Source: Larix kaempferi
Lineage: Eukaryota; Streptophyta; Pinopsida; Pinales; Pinaceae
DNA: 64,000 bases
Reading direction: 5' to 3'
Assembly: GCA_027924585.1 (NCBI GenBank)
Contig: BSBM01000191.1
Span: 1,984,001-2,048,000, forward strand
Part shown: positions 1 through 11,248 of the stretch, piece by piece
How positions within the stretch are numbered: position 1 is the first letter of the stretch
How the letters are laid out: each line of letters begins with the position of its first letter
Program-made: the position numbers and the translations under genes
The notes under the pieces: model-generated
The model's database searches: none
The model's input: the letters and a program-made list of their open reading frames with translations, nothing else
Told to the model about the DNA's origin: nothing

Positions 1-1619
1 GAGGTCGACAACGAGAATCCTTGTAATATTGATATTGACCTAGTTGCGTTTCCAGGATCTTCCCTTGTCACTAGCACAGGAACAATGGAGGCAACATTTT
101 TGGTCGACGTAGATCTCGTCCCAATAAAGATCGATAAGGTCCCAGTTAATTAATATACGTTGATCAAGTTATTGTTTATAACTTCATTGTAATATACCGA
201 TAAAACATTTTCTTTCAACTAATTATGATCATGGCATGATCGTTTCGCAGGAAATGATGTTTTCTATAAACAAATGAATGACGCGTGCTTGGAGATCTTC
301 GGGCCCACCATTCGAGAAAGCTGGGACAAATAACATAAATGTTTAAAAGATGAACTCATGCATAGGTTCGTTGGCTTGTTCGGTGACAATACCTTCAATA
401 AAGTCGAGGTCATGAAAAGGGCCTGTCAACATGTGAAGTTTGTCCGAGACCAATATAGGACCCACCTGGAAAAAAAAACCTAGGTATGAGTGCCCTCCAA
501 TTATTTCACCAATGGAGTGGAGAGCTCTAGTGGAGGATGGAAGGGAGAGGGCTCAAAGAAGAGAAGGAAAGATAACACCAGGCACAGGAAGGTATGCAAT
601 ACTTTCCGCAATGTAACTCAAAACCTTATTATTATTGAATATTTCTATATCAAACTTGGAACATCTAATGTATTTCAACACTTGCATAGGCTGCTAGACA
701 CATCAAAGGCCACAAAGGCAAGACTTGAAAAAATAGGTCAGCACAAGCTCGGGCCTGGTGGTTATTCCAATTTTGCTGCATGATTTGTAAGTTTTGCAAA
801 ACCAATAATGCATGCAAATAATAAATTGCAAATTAATTTTCGTTTTATTGCACCAGAAAATGTTAATTAACGACGTTATGCAAATATGCAGACCGAATGA
901 TTGAATGAACAGGCCACTGAGGAAGACATGAAGCTTGGCTTCAAGGAAGGCTTTGGAGCTGTTGGTTAACAATGAAAAATCTTGTCTCGCCAAACACAGT
1001 CTTCTGGTACCAATCCATCCGGTGCACAGGTAAATAGAATCTATATACTTTATTGAAGATTAACCGCTTGTGCAATCTATTTGTTATAAATACGTGACAA
1101 AAAATATTGAATCTGTTTTGAGCAGGAAAGCAATGATCCCCCTAATGTCGAGGAGGGAGAACAAAAAATCAAAGATCATGCTTCTAATCCTGGTAATGAA
1201 TTTATTCATATGCTAAAATTTTATGTATAGCATTGCAAATGGTGAACATTAATTGTAGTTCACCATATTTCAATTGCAGAGCATGTAGAGGGTGAAAATG
1301 TACAGGTTGAGCCTGGACAAGAACATGAACTACATGATGTGGCCACACCAGGGAAAAAAACACCTTTGTAATGTTTTTTTTAAATGAAATACTTGTCATT
1401 ACAATATCAAAATACAATGATGTAACATTTTCACATTGTTGCAGCAAAACCGAACCCCTTGCCGCAAAATCCACGTCTAGATCAACACTCTAGGATGCAT
1501 ACATCACCACAAGCGCCTGATGAAGAACCAAGAACTGGAAGAGAAAGTCTAGGGGTAGATGCTCCTCTTAGATATTATTTACCACTTATAAAGAGAAGAA
1601 AAACTAAAAAGAAGTGACT
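1..1619 (+). pseudogene. Plant transposase relic (Ptta/En/Spm type)
   Basis: Degenerate, intron-containing reading of the plant transposase family linked to CACTA elements. Readable pieces on the plus strand: an acidic stretch at 1-137, a 250-600 stretch ending in PMEWRALVEDGRERAQRR (family-like 'W..LV' block), HKLGPGGYSNF at 739-780, KALELLVNNEKSCLAKHSLL near 940-1000, and a C-terminus ending YYLPLIKRRKTKK followed by a stop at 1615-1617. Plausible GT/AG borders separate the pieces (donor near 137, acceptor near 250; donor near 591). At least one in-frame stop and frame changes mark it as dead. The 5' part lies outside the window. If DEG1 continues leftward, this sits in its intron 3. Family assignment is by motif recall only. 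Confidence 0.55.
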
Positions 1620-1659
1620 CGAAAAATGTACTCGTCTAATTATTTTTGATAACAATATA

Positions 1660-1880
1660 TCGTCCATGATTTTTGGCCTAATGAATGAATGAATGGTTTA
1701 ATGGTTTAATGATTCAATGTAGTAAACTGTTACCTTTATTAGATGTCAGTTTTTATTGAATGAATGTGTTGACTGAATGAATGAATGGTTTACTGAATGT
1801 TATCTTTTACTGTATGAATGTGTTGACTCAATGAAACAATGGTTTAATGAATGTTAGCCTTTATTGAATGAATGGTAGAT
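1660..1880. repeat. AATGAATG-rich minisatellite
   Basis: Imperfect tandem units of roughly 60 bp built from TGAATGAATG, GTGTTGACT and GGTTTAATG blocks follow the transposase relic. 1881-2403 holds no gene I can support; it has a G-rich tract near 1970-1980. Confidence 0.6.
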
Positions 1881-2403
1881 GAAATTTCATGATGAAATAT
1901 GGATGAATTTGCACGTATTTGTTTTTTTCAAGTACATGCATTGGGTATGGGGAATTGAGAGTGATGTGAGGGGGGGAGGGGCCATAGGAGCTTCCACCTT
2001 CACGTGGTTGGCCCTATTCAGTAGAGAATATTAAATTATTCTCGAAACAGAGAGGAGTTCAATGAATGGCTACGATGTTGGCTTTCTACAACCCACTCGT
2101 GTGTCATCTAAATTTTGACAATTTCTTGGAGCGTGTTGTGATGTTTGGTTGCTCATCATAACCAGTTTCGAGTTTCCACAACTTCAAAGGCTGAGTAAAT
2201 GATGCACTGTAATCAATATCCTTAACCTTCTCTTTAATTTCATTGGAATCAATATCCTTAACCTCACATTAAACCCTTACAAAATGGTCTATTTACCATT
2301 GAAGCCTGGCTTCTGATATTTGCAACTAATCTAGCATACACCAACAACAATTAGATACATGCTGCTTGTTGTCAATGTTCATCATTTTTTAGGGCTGCAA
2401 CTT

Positions 2404-3183
2404 AACTGGGGAGATTCGAACCTACGACCTATGTCTAGTCCCAAGGCTAACACCTTCAAGCTTGAAGTGCAACTGACAATGGGAGACCACCTTCAAGCAG
2501 CTTGATTCATTCTGCATGCATTTCATAGTGGGAGACGACAGGCTACCACCTTTCTTGATTCATTATGCATGCATTTCACTATGTGACAGTCTCAAATCCC
2601 CTCCGCACTTTCCCTAAATTATTTTCTTAATTCAGCATGACCCACGCCTGCCGGCCGAGGAGTGTTGCCAGCAGTCTAGAGTTTCATCCTGACAACGGTG
2701 ACGATTGATGGTATTATGTTTCCCTTCGGATGCAATATGACAAAATCAAAGCTCTCATACGAAGGTTTGTCTGACAAATGTGATGGTTTCGGTTTCTCGA
2801 TTCAGCATGACCCAAACAGTCACATTTGTCAGACAAACCTTCGCAGTGGACTATGAGTTTTCCATATTGCAGCTGAAGGGAAACATCATACCATGAATCG
2901 TCACCGTTGCCAGGATGAAACTCAATACCGTTGGAAACACTCCTTGGACGATGGGCGTGGGTCATATTGAATTGAGACACTAATTCAGGAAAAACGCAGT
3001 GAATCTGAGACCGTTGCATAGTGAAATGCATGCAGAATGAATGAAGAGTACTGGGTGTCGAGAGAAATGGTTGTGGGACTTCGTATGAGAGGAAATGGAG
3101 ATGGGAATTGATTGACAAGGTCATGCTTGAAGGTGGTAGCCTTGGGACTAGACATAGGTCGCAGGTTCGAATCTCCTCAGTTC
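2404..3183. repeat. Long inverted repeat with tRNA-like ends
   Basis: The left arm 2404-2783 and the right arm 2820-3183 are imperfect reverse complements over about 365 nt, around a 36-nt spacer. The outer end of each arm holds a Pol III-like internal promoter: GGTTCGAATC (B box) at 3164-3173 on the plus strand, with a TGGTAGCCTTGG A-box-like stretch about 30 nt upstream; the left arm has the mirror copy near 2411-2460 on the minus strand. The two tRNA-like heads therefore face outward. An open frame of 136 codons crosses the arms on the minus strand, but I do not recognise it and treat it as chance. Confidence 0.75.
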
Positions 3184-3332
3184 AGTTCGTACCCGGTTAT
3201 TCTTTCGATGCAAATTATAGATTTTATTTATTTTCCCTTGTCAACTTTACGTATCCCTTTATGTGTTTTCTTTATTTTCCTTTTTTAACATTATGTATCC
3301 CCTTGTGATAATCAGAATTGTTAATATCGAGT

Positions 3333-3650
3333 CACTCGAGAATGAACGTAAAGAGGATTTCCACGGAAATCTGCTCCATCCAAACCTATCAAGTGTACTT
3401 TTAGGTCAAAAATATTCTTGTAACAAAGCGATGAAAGATCTTAGAAGCAAATGTAACAAAGCCCTAAAAGAAGTTCGTGTAACATAGTGGTTTGTGTTTG
3501 CAGGAATCCTTCAATTTATAGGGTGAAAATCATGGCCATAGAGCTGCCACAGTTTGGAGACGTCAAAATTGCTGACCTAAAAGTGCACTTGATAGGTTTG
3601 GAATATGGAATATATTACCGTTGAAATCCTCTTTATGTTCATTCTAGAGT
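3333..3650. repeat. Foldback element with 76-78 bp inverted ends
   Basis: 3333-3408 is an imperfect reverse complement of 3573-3650, sharing AACCTATCAAGTG and AAAGAGGATTTC blocks. The 164-bp interior has no recognisable coding. A small foldback or MITE-like element; no convincing target-site duplication was found. Confidence 0.6.
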
Positions 3651-4099
3651 TTTGTGAAAACCAGATATATATGAAATGATGCATTATGAAAGTCCGACTT
3701 CACAGTCACCTCTTGAAATCAAGGTAAGACTAGTTGGATACAGCGGTACAAGTTCATATGATAGGGGGAGTAGTTGGAGCAAATAAAGTAAAAGTTCATT
3801 TGCTTCAACTACTCCACCTATTGACTGATTTTGATATTGTGTCTTCTAAATTATCCTTGTACCTTGCCATCTTCATCAACATTTTGTTGTTGGTTTTTTC
3901 ATGCTAAAATGCTCCCCCTTATGCTACTTCAAACTTCAACAAGGTTCTGTCAAGTAAATTCATAAAAGGTAAGCATGCATCATCATTCCATACTCCCTCA
4001 AATCTCTCTCTCTCTCTCATTTTTTTTTGAATCGTGCTTACTTCCTCTCCATCCTCCCTCTTCTACAACATTACCATTTTCAAACAACAAACTCCACAA
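3651..4099. other. No gene seen
   Basis: AT-rich sequence with a CT microsatellite around 4008-4018. Small open frames have no recognisable similarity. Confidence 0.4.
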
Positions 4100-4362
4100 A
4101 TACTTGGACTTCTCAATCATCTCCTCATTTTGATTTTTTTTTTAATGCAAGAACTCCTCTATTGCAATCATATTCAACACAATGTTGCTCTACTTCATCT
4201 CCACTCTTTTCCATAAACTCTTATGATACAACTGCTATATTTTTACTTTGGTTTTATCCACTCTGTTTTCTTTTGTTGCACTTTCAAATTCATCTGCAAT
4301 GATATCAACACACTACACATTATGGGAATAAGGCATTCACAATTGCATCTTCCACTACTACA
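4100..4362. repeat. Copy 1 of a 265-280 bp dispersed repeat
   Basis: This stretch, starting CTTGGACTTCTCAATC, is nearly identical to 6737-7016, which lies inside the CACTA element. The match stops at 4362 exactly where the copia LTR begins, while copy 2 reads on uninterrupted. The copia element therefore inserted into this repeat. Confidence 0.75.
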
Positions 4363-4616
4363 TGTACAACATAACAAACATAAGAGACAAGAGACACAAA
4401 TCATTTCACCGGGGAAAACCAAGAAGGTGAAAAACCCCGCAACTTCCTCAAAGATAGAATGAGCACCAATACAAAGATCACAAAGATCAAACCCCAAAAT
4501 ATAGAGATAGTCTCCTAGCAGCTTCTCTTCCTCCATTTGTGTGCATTCCTCCTCTCTCTCACTAATGCGAAGTGAGTGAGTGTGTGAATGAATATAAATG
4601 AGAGAGTCACACTCTC

Positions 4617-4624
4617 TATTTATA
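4617..4624 (-). promoter_or_regulatory. LTR TATA box
   Basis: TATAAATA on the minus strand inside the copia LTR, correctly placed between the repeat-rich U3 and a U5 of about 250 bp. Confidence 0.5.
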
Positions 4625-5262
4625 CTTTACTTCACTTGAATTTTAACTCTAACTAGGTCAGTCGCAACTTAACCACTTAACATAATGCTAACTGGGCCGA
4701 CCCCACTAGGGGACTTAAACACCACATCACAACTGACTCTGGGCCGACCTCCCTTAGGAGAGTCTAATAACCCACTACCACTTGAAACTGGGCCGACCCC
4801 ACTAGAGTGGTCTAATAACCCTTCACTAGTGGATTTGGACACAAAATCCGACGACAAAATCCGACAACCTCCGACGAAGAAGGACTATGTCGTCGAATTT
4901 CACCTTCAAAATTTCAAAATTTGATGATTTTTTAAAAATTGATAGAAGGAGACGTTGGATATCCGATGGGTATGCTGATATCTGATGGCTCTGTGGATAT
5001 CCGACATCATATTAAGAATTGGGATGTCGGATATCCGATGCCAAGCTATACAACCCGAGGATGTAAGAAATTTGACATCAATTCTCCAACGGTAACTAGG
5101 TTGAAGGCGTCGAATATCCGACGGAAGGTTGACTTTTAAAACTTATAAGTATTGAAACATTCCGACATGTTTGCTATACAAGCGACGGTTTGCGGAAGTT
5201 TTTTTATTTGGTGGACTGTTTTTCATTATTTCCATTGTTTTTGAGATTCAGGCGAGCAAAGT

Positions 5263-6740
5263 GTGGAGCTTCATTTTCTAAGATCGATAATCTTCATTCA
5301 AGCTGTTTACGAGAAAATTTCAACTAGAAAGATTCCTGATCCAGGCGAACAAAATCGACAATTGCTTGCTAGATTGTGGGAAGGAGTTGAAAGAAGGGGT
5401 GATAGGAAATGTTATTGTCCATGTACTCAATGCAGGGGCTTTAAGAGGAGAAGAATTTTGATCACAGCAGCCACAAAACATTGTAGGGAGCATGGGCATG
5501 CTGAGGGGGGACATGAATACCATCCATTTGTAAGTTTTGCGTTATATATGTTTTTATTTTGATTGCTTTTGTAAATTTATGTATTGATCGTGGTTTCAAT
5601 AGATGGGGACTAACATGGACAATAAATATTATTTTAATATTAAATATTTATTATACTATTTCTTTTTTCTTTTGTGCATGTTGAATCTAGGGTATAGTAG
5701 AATAACTCATATTTGTTCGTTAGTGAGACTAACCCACTCACCAGGGAAAGCACTTAACTCTCTAGATTTGTGACACTTTCCATCATGATAATAGAAATAA
5801 CGACTATATTGGCATGTTGTAATTTCTCTTATATTTTCTCTATAGAAATTACCATAGCATCATTTATCTTACCTTAGTGGAGTACAGTATGAGAAATTTT
5901 GTGTTATATTTGAGTAGCTTTGCTCAGTAATTGGGTCAATTATTATGTCTCTTGGATAGTTTGGATGCACCTATTTGACCAACAGTACAATTGGTCGTTT
6001 TTCTTTTCATCCCAACAGTACAAAATTTGTTACATTTTAAATGCATCACATAAATGTTTACATTTTGCGGTTGAATTTCTTATATTAACTTTTATCTATT
6101 GATGGTTTCATGTAATTATAAAGGAAAGACATCCTAGGGCACTTCGTCCGGAGGAAGTGCTTCCAGAACAAGTACCAGAAGCTATGAATATTAATGGAGA
6201 ACAAGTTAACGATCACATTAATGAAGAAGATGATCATACTGAAAACATAGTTGAAGATGATGTTACAAATAATTTGATCCATGATTCATTTAATGTTGGA
6301 ATGGTCGATTATGATGATGATGATCATGATCATGAAAATGATGAACATTTTGATGATATTCATGATATACCTCTTCTTGATAAGGCATACGAACCCCTTT
6401 ATGAGGGCTCCAAGACAAATCTTCTCTCTGTTATATTATTGATAATGAACTTGAAGGTTATGAATGGTCTTTCAAACATATCAGTCACACGGATGTTAAG
6501 GTATGTAATATATTCCATCACAAAATATATATGATTGCGTATTTTGTTGTTCATTCATATATAAGTCAAATTATTACGGATGAAATTTGTTCCATTAATA
6601 TTATTTCTATATTATGTTAACTAGATTTTTATTTTAATTTGTTGTATCATGATAGGTGAATATTTGTTACCACCGTCAAATATTTTACCTCGCACATATC
6701 GAGATTTATCTGCCATCATCAAAGAAATTGGAATGCTTGG
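5263..6740 (+). pseudogene. CACTA Tnp2 transposase, 5' fragments
   Basis: 5263-5530 encodes RKIPDPGEQNRQLLARLWEGV, then CPCTQCRGFKRRR and HCREHGHAEGGHEYHPF. This is the layout of the transposase-associated domain (Cys/His-rich, near the N-terminus of Tnp2 proteins). After an intron-like gap, 6157-6530 is acidic (Asp/Glu/His-rich) and ends LLDKAYEPLYEG...LKVMNGLSNISVTRML, the Tnp2 'PLY.G....L...LK..NG.SN.S...LL' block. 6655-6735 adds LLPPSNILPRTYRDLSAIIKEIGM, matching the following 'P..SY.eAKKiIKELGM' block. The catalytic core that should follow is missing and replaced by the repeat at 6737-7016. Confidence 0.8.
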
Positions 6741-7016
6741 ACTTCTCAATCATCTCCTCATTTTGATTTTTTTTTTAACGCAAGAACTCCTCTATTGCAA
6801 TCATATTCAACACAATGTTGCTCTGCTTCATCTCCACTCTTTTCCATAAACTCTTATCATACAACTACTCTGTTATGATACAACTGCTACATTTTTACTT
6901 TGGTTTTATCCACTCTGTTTTCTTTTGTTGCACTTTCAAATTCATCTGCAATGATATCAACACACTACACATTATGGGAATAAGACATTCACAATTACAT
7001 CTTCCACTACTACATC
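6737..7016. repeat. Copy 2 of the dispersed repeat, inside CACTA
   Basis: Near-identical to 4100-4362. It starts directly after the Tnp2 fragment and continues at 7017 into sequence absent from copy 1. 7017-7290 is AT-rich and CAACACCACT-rich with no coding signal. Confidence 0.75.
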
Positions 7017-7299
7017 TAATTAAATATCATCTCCTTGCAACTCCACCATTGTAACACCACTATCTTCTATAGCGCCATATTCTACAACAACACCACTCAC
7101 TATTGCAACATATATCCCTTACAACTTTTCCATTGTTTCTTGAGTTTCTTGTATAAGCTCGACTTTTACCCCCAATCTTTTCCTTATTGTATTTTGCTAC
7201 AATCAATTCTTCTACACCTTTATTTGGAATTATAGCAACATACACTTCCAAACAATAATGTTTTTTTTTTTAAATTTCCCAATGGTGTTGGATAATCGA

Positions 7300-7845
7300 C
7301 AGCCATAACAAAGACAACCGATGACTTTTCCATAGATCCGACGGTAAACGACGCCGGTGCTCAGCCATTTTCAAGTGGAATGGGCGTCGGTTTTTCGACC
7401 TCCATAGTGCACAATACCGACGACTTTGCCATAGATCTGACAGCAAACGACGTCGGTGCTCAGCCATTTTCAAGTGGGATGGGCATCGATTTTTCGACCT
7501 CCATAGTGCACAAAACCGACGAACTTGCCATAGATCCGACGCCAAAAGACGTCGGTGCTCCACCATTATCAGTTTTGAGTGGCATTGGTTATTTGACAGA
7601 AGTAGTGAAAAAAACTGACAAGTATGCCATAGATCCGACGACAAAAAGACATCGGTTCCAAGACATTTTCAGTTTTGACGGGCGTCGATGGTCCGACTTC
7701 CGATGGTGTCAAAGAACCAACGACGTCCGAGACGTCGATTTTAATCTGAATTTGGACCGACGTTAAAAAAATACTGATATTGTCGGATAATCGATCACAA
7801 GATGTAGAAAATCCGACTTTGTGGCCGTCGGATTTTGGGTCCAAA
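7300..7845. repeat. CACTA subterminal repeat array
   Basis: Four to five units of about 110 bp, each with CCATAGATCCGACG, GACGTCGGTGCTC and CATTTTCAG blocks. Arrays of short CG-rich motifs beside the terminal inverted repeats are the usual transposase-binding region of CACTA elements. Open frames on both strands here are artefacts of the repeats. Confidence 0.75.
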
Positions 7846-8337
7846 AAACCTAGTGCTTTAACCCACATGACTCATATAGGTCCGACCCCACCAAGGTGGT
7901 CTAATAACCTATCAAATATAAGTTACGACACTTACAATATAACTTACGACACTTGCAAGTACAAATGATGACACTTCCAATCGGAGGAATAATACATCTC
8001 CGTTGGGGATACAATAAAGTACAAATGTAATACATACAATATACAAGTGAATATCTTCTGAAGTTACAAATACATCAACACTCCCTCTTAACTAGGAAGG
8101 TATTCTCTTGACACAGTTCGTCAATACATATCGGCACAAGTCTTCAATTCTGGAGCTGGATCATCGTCACGGGATCACGGAGCATCATCATCACTGCTAC
8201 TGTACTCGTCATCTCGATCATTGGTGCTATCTCTCAATTCTTCTTGTCATAGGATGTTCTACAGAGCCAACCCTTTTTTATGCTGGTTGTAGGTCTAGCC
8301 TCCTATAAGTATTCAACATCTCTGGCCATCCTGTGGA

Positions 8338-8660
8338 ATGTGCGTCAACAAAACCTTGAAAGAGCATCCCAGGAATTTTACGAGCACACAGCTCAACCCA
8401 TCGGATCTCCCAGGATCTTTTACATGTGACCACCACAAAACCTCTAAAGAGCATCCGAGCTCAAACTATCAGATCTCCCAAGATCTTTTACATGTGACCA
8501 CCACAAAACCTCGAAAGAGCATCCGAGCTCAAACTATCGGATCTCCTAAGATATTTTCTATGCTACCTGCATAATCTGTCCACAGCCAACTTGTAGCAAA
8601 ACCTCGAAAGAGTATCCGAGCTCAAACTATCGAATCTCCTAGGATCTTTTCTAGGTTACC
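8338..8660. repeat. Tandem repeat, about 65-90 bp units
   Basis: Four imperfect units with AAAACCTCGAAAGAGCATCC and CTCAAACTATCGGATCTCC, between the copia LTR and the pol 3' end, i.e. in the copia 3' untranslated part. Confidence 0.7.
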
Positions 8661-8689
8661 TACACAATCTGTCCATGGCCACGGAGTAT

Positions 8690-8985
8690 CATCCTGATAC
8701 TCATGATCATACTAATCATCATCATGCAGTACATCATCCTGATGTATATCATCTGGAGCATCGTCCTGATGCTCATGATCATCCTGATCATCATCACAGC
8801 ATCACCCTGATGCATATCATCTGGATTATCGTCCTGATGCTCATCACACATGATCATCCTGATCATCATCACAACATCATCCTGATGCATATCATCTGGA
8901 GCATCATCCTCATGCTCATCATACATGATCATCCTGATCATCATACATAGCAGTAACCGGAGCATCGTCCCGATGCTCATCACAT
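8690..8985. repeat. CATCATCCTGATG minisatellite
   Basis: About four units of 65 bp made of CATCATCCTGATGC, ATATCATCTGGAGC and ATGATCATCCTGATC. It sits directly downstream of the copia reading-frame end. The open frames it creates on both strands (Asp/Met-rich or His-rich) are repeat artefacts. Confidence 0.75.
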
Positions 8986-9059
8986 AGCGCTTACATCCAC
9001 AGCCATGGGAAGGATCATCCTACCACCATGCTTGGAATCGCTCCTGCAAATGTGTCCCA

Positions 9060-9915
9060 TCACTTCTTTCTCGAAGTATCTTCTATCTGAAGAACACCAA
9101 GCCTTTCTTTGAAGTACTCGAACTTCACTCTGGCTAGTGGTTTGGTCAGCACATCTGCAATTTTCTCATATGTAGCAACATACTGGAGCTTCCCTGATCC
9201 TCTCTGCACCATATCCTTGATATAGTTATGTTTGATCTCGATGTGCTTCGACTTGTCATGGAACACCGGGTTCTCTAACAACTTCACACAACTCTGGTTG
9301 TCACAACAGATACAAGTAGCATCCAACTGGAGATCAAATAAATCAGACAGTAGCTTCCTTAACCATACTGCCTCATAACTGGCCGAACAAGCTACGACAT
9401 ACTCTGCTTCGGCTGTACTCAGTGCTATGTAGGATTGCTTCCTTCTAAACCAAGAGATCACACCTGATTCCATACTGAAGCAACACCTCGAAGTGCTCTT
9501 CCTATCTGCAGCATTGCCTGCCGAATCTGAATCAACATAACCCTCCAAGTTAAACTTTTGATTTGCATCATACTTGAGCCCATAATCAACCGTACCCTTC
9601 AGATACCTCAGAATATGCTTTACAACAATCAAGTGAACATGTCTAGGATCTGTCAAGAACTGGCTCAAGGTGTTCACAGCAAAGAAAATATCTGGTCTAG
9701 TGTTTGTCAAGTACATCAAGGACTGAATCATCTGACGATACACCGTGACATCAACCGGATCATATGAAGCATCACACAGAAGCTTCAGGTTCGATGCCAT
9801 AGGTGTGGCCATGGCCTTGAATTCCATCATCCTGAACCTCTTCAGGATCTTTACTGCGTACTTCCCTTGTCCAAGGAAGATTCCATCTGCACTATGCAAA
9901 TCAACCCAACCAATC
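9060..9915 (-). pseudogene. Copia pol C-terminus (RT end plus RNase H)
   Basis: An open frame of about 280 codons on the minus strand, ending at a natural stop. Order: the end of reverse transcriptase (SADGIFLGQGKYAVKILKRF, then DVTVYRQMIQSLMYLTNTRPDI), then copia RNase H with GYVDSDSAGNAADRKSTSR (first Asp), ALSTAEAEYVVAC (Glu), ICCDNQSCVKL (Asp), the HDKSKHIEIKHNYI block and ADVLTKPL. All expected RNase H acidic residues are present, so the fragment is fairly young or was recently open. Everything upstream (gag, protease, integrase, most of RT) is missing: the copia sequence stops around 9915, where LTR-type sequence of another family starts. Confidence 0.92.
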
Positions 9916-11192
9916 CCTCAAATCACTCCCTTACTCTCCAATTCAACCATAGCAAACTCTTCTCAACTCAAAGCTCACTCTCCCTTGAAGAATGCACCCC
10001 CTCTCTCATTTTGGTTATTTAAGCAAGTACCTGGCTCTTGTTTTCTCATGGTCAAAGGACCGAAAGGCTGTTGAAGTCTTGCTCTTGTAATCTGTAATAT
10101 TTATTGGAATAATAAAAGGCTTTGGAGGCAAATCTCTGGTGTTGGGCACCGAATGTGTGTGGATGATAATTGTTGCTCTTATGAGGTAAACCTATAGTTT
10201 CATGTTGTTTCTTTTATCACTAAGTCTAGCCTTTGAAGGATTATGTCTAATCTGTAGGAGGGAGTAAAGAAAGTTTGTTTACTTAATTTACTCTTTTATT
10301 TTTCTATACATAGTGTTTTAGAATTTGCATGTTCTATTTGTTTATAGCCATGCTCTTTTGATCCCTGGTGTAGGCAATACCGGGTTTGATGTGTTGGTTG
10401 CAGTATTGTTTAAGTTGTGCAAGCGATCTCGCTTGAAGGAATGGTTGATATTGCTTGAATATTCCATATGTTCAGGATCTTTCGGAAGAACATAGTCTCT
10501 CCGCCTTCCACCAGCAGACTCCACAACCCAAAAAGTTCCTAGGCTTCTAGCATTCTTTCTATCTATCTTTCCCTCATCTCTTAATTCAACTTTTTTGGTT
10601 ACTAGTTTGTATTTATGTTTCAGATCCATAGCTAACAATTGAAATACAAGTAGATCTTATTTTTATTACTAGATCTTAGTCATTCATAAATTATTTTATT
10701 TCATATAGATCTAGTACAAGCATTTCTCTTTTGCATGTCCATTTTAGTAGATTTTAAGGCTTGGATGAGTAGAATGTTTTGAGTTGTTTAAAAGATTATA
10801 TTTGGCTAAATTAGAGCTTTTCATTTGTTGCCCCTACAGGAATAGCAAAGACCCTAAGAAGGAAAGCTTTCTAGCTTGCCTTTCCTTAGTTAAATTGTGC
10901 ATTGTACTTAGTCTTTTTACTTAGAATTTTTTTCTGGATAATTTTTTTGACTTTCCAAAAGCACTCTCAAAGTGTTTTGGGGGTGTTTACTAACTTTTGC
11001 TCACTAATTTTCAGATTTTAATGAACAGGTAGAGAGGCACTCTAGCGGATTTTTCAAAATCTAAAACATCCAGGGCATTCCAGACACCTCTCTCTATATC
11101 TGATCATTATTTTGAACCGTTATAAGCCTTCTGGATCCTCTGTTATAAAGGACCGGAGGCATTCTTAAAGAAAATCATTGTAAAAAATAAGT

Positions 11193-11248
11193 AATAAAGA
11201 GAGCAAGCGGGCTATCCAATGCTTTCACCCCATCCCCCCAGGGGGGAT
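11193..11248 (+). other. AATAAA plus GC hairpin of LTR0
   Basis: AATAAA at 11193-11198, then a perfect hairpin ATCCCCCC-A-GGGGGGAT at 11232-11248. The upstream partner hairpin seen in other copies is weak here. Confidence 0.55.

Larger units (their letters stand above)
4824..7855 (+). mobile_element. CACTA (En/Spm) transposon, 3032 bp
   Basis: The left end CACTAGTGGATTTGG and the right end, which reads CACTAGGTTTTTTGG in reverse complement, are both followed by CAAAATCCGACG-type sequence. The flanking 3-bp target duplication CTT (4821-4823 and 7856-7858) is perfect, as expected for CACTA. Subterminal CCGACG/CGTCGG repeats fill both ends. Inside are a transposase-associated domain and the beginning of a Tnp2-type transposase, then unrelated repeat sequence, so the element is internally deleted and non-autonomous. 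Confidence 0.9.
4363..8080 (-). mobile_element. Copia 3' LTR, interrupted by a CACTA element
   Basis: Read on the minus strand, a polypurine tract (AAGAGGGAG, at 8081-8089) is followed by the LTR start TGTTGATG at 8080. The LTR ends ...GTTGTACA at 4363. Removing the CACTA insertion and its TSD leaves about 683 bp, normal for copia. A TATAAATA box lies at 4617-4624. The promoter side carries about four 50-bp units with GGGCCGACCCCACTAG; three lie left of the CACTA and one right of it, which confirms that the LTR was continuous before insertion. It pairs with the RNase H relic at 9060-9915. Confidence 0.75.

Noticed and set aside
2714-3124. 136-codon minus-strand frame
   Set aside because: Falls within a palindrome; the two arms give conflicting readings and no family match is evident.
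7270-7766. Overlapping 124- and 128-codon frames
   Set aside because: Both arise from CACTA subterminal repeats whose period keeps frames open.
8660-8983. Met/Asp-rich 107-codon frame
   Set aside because: Translation of a minisatellite.
9911-9915. CAATC as the left target duplication of LTR0
   Set aside because: Matches 15531-15535, but the sequence after it does not begin with TG and the U3 is truncated; kept only as a possibility.
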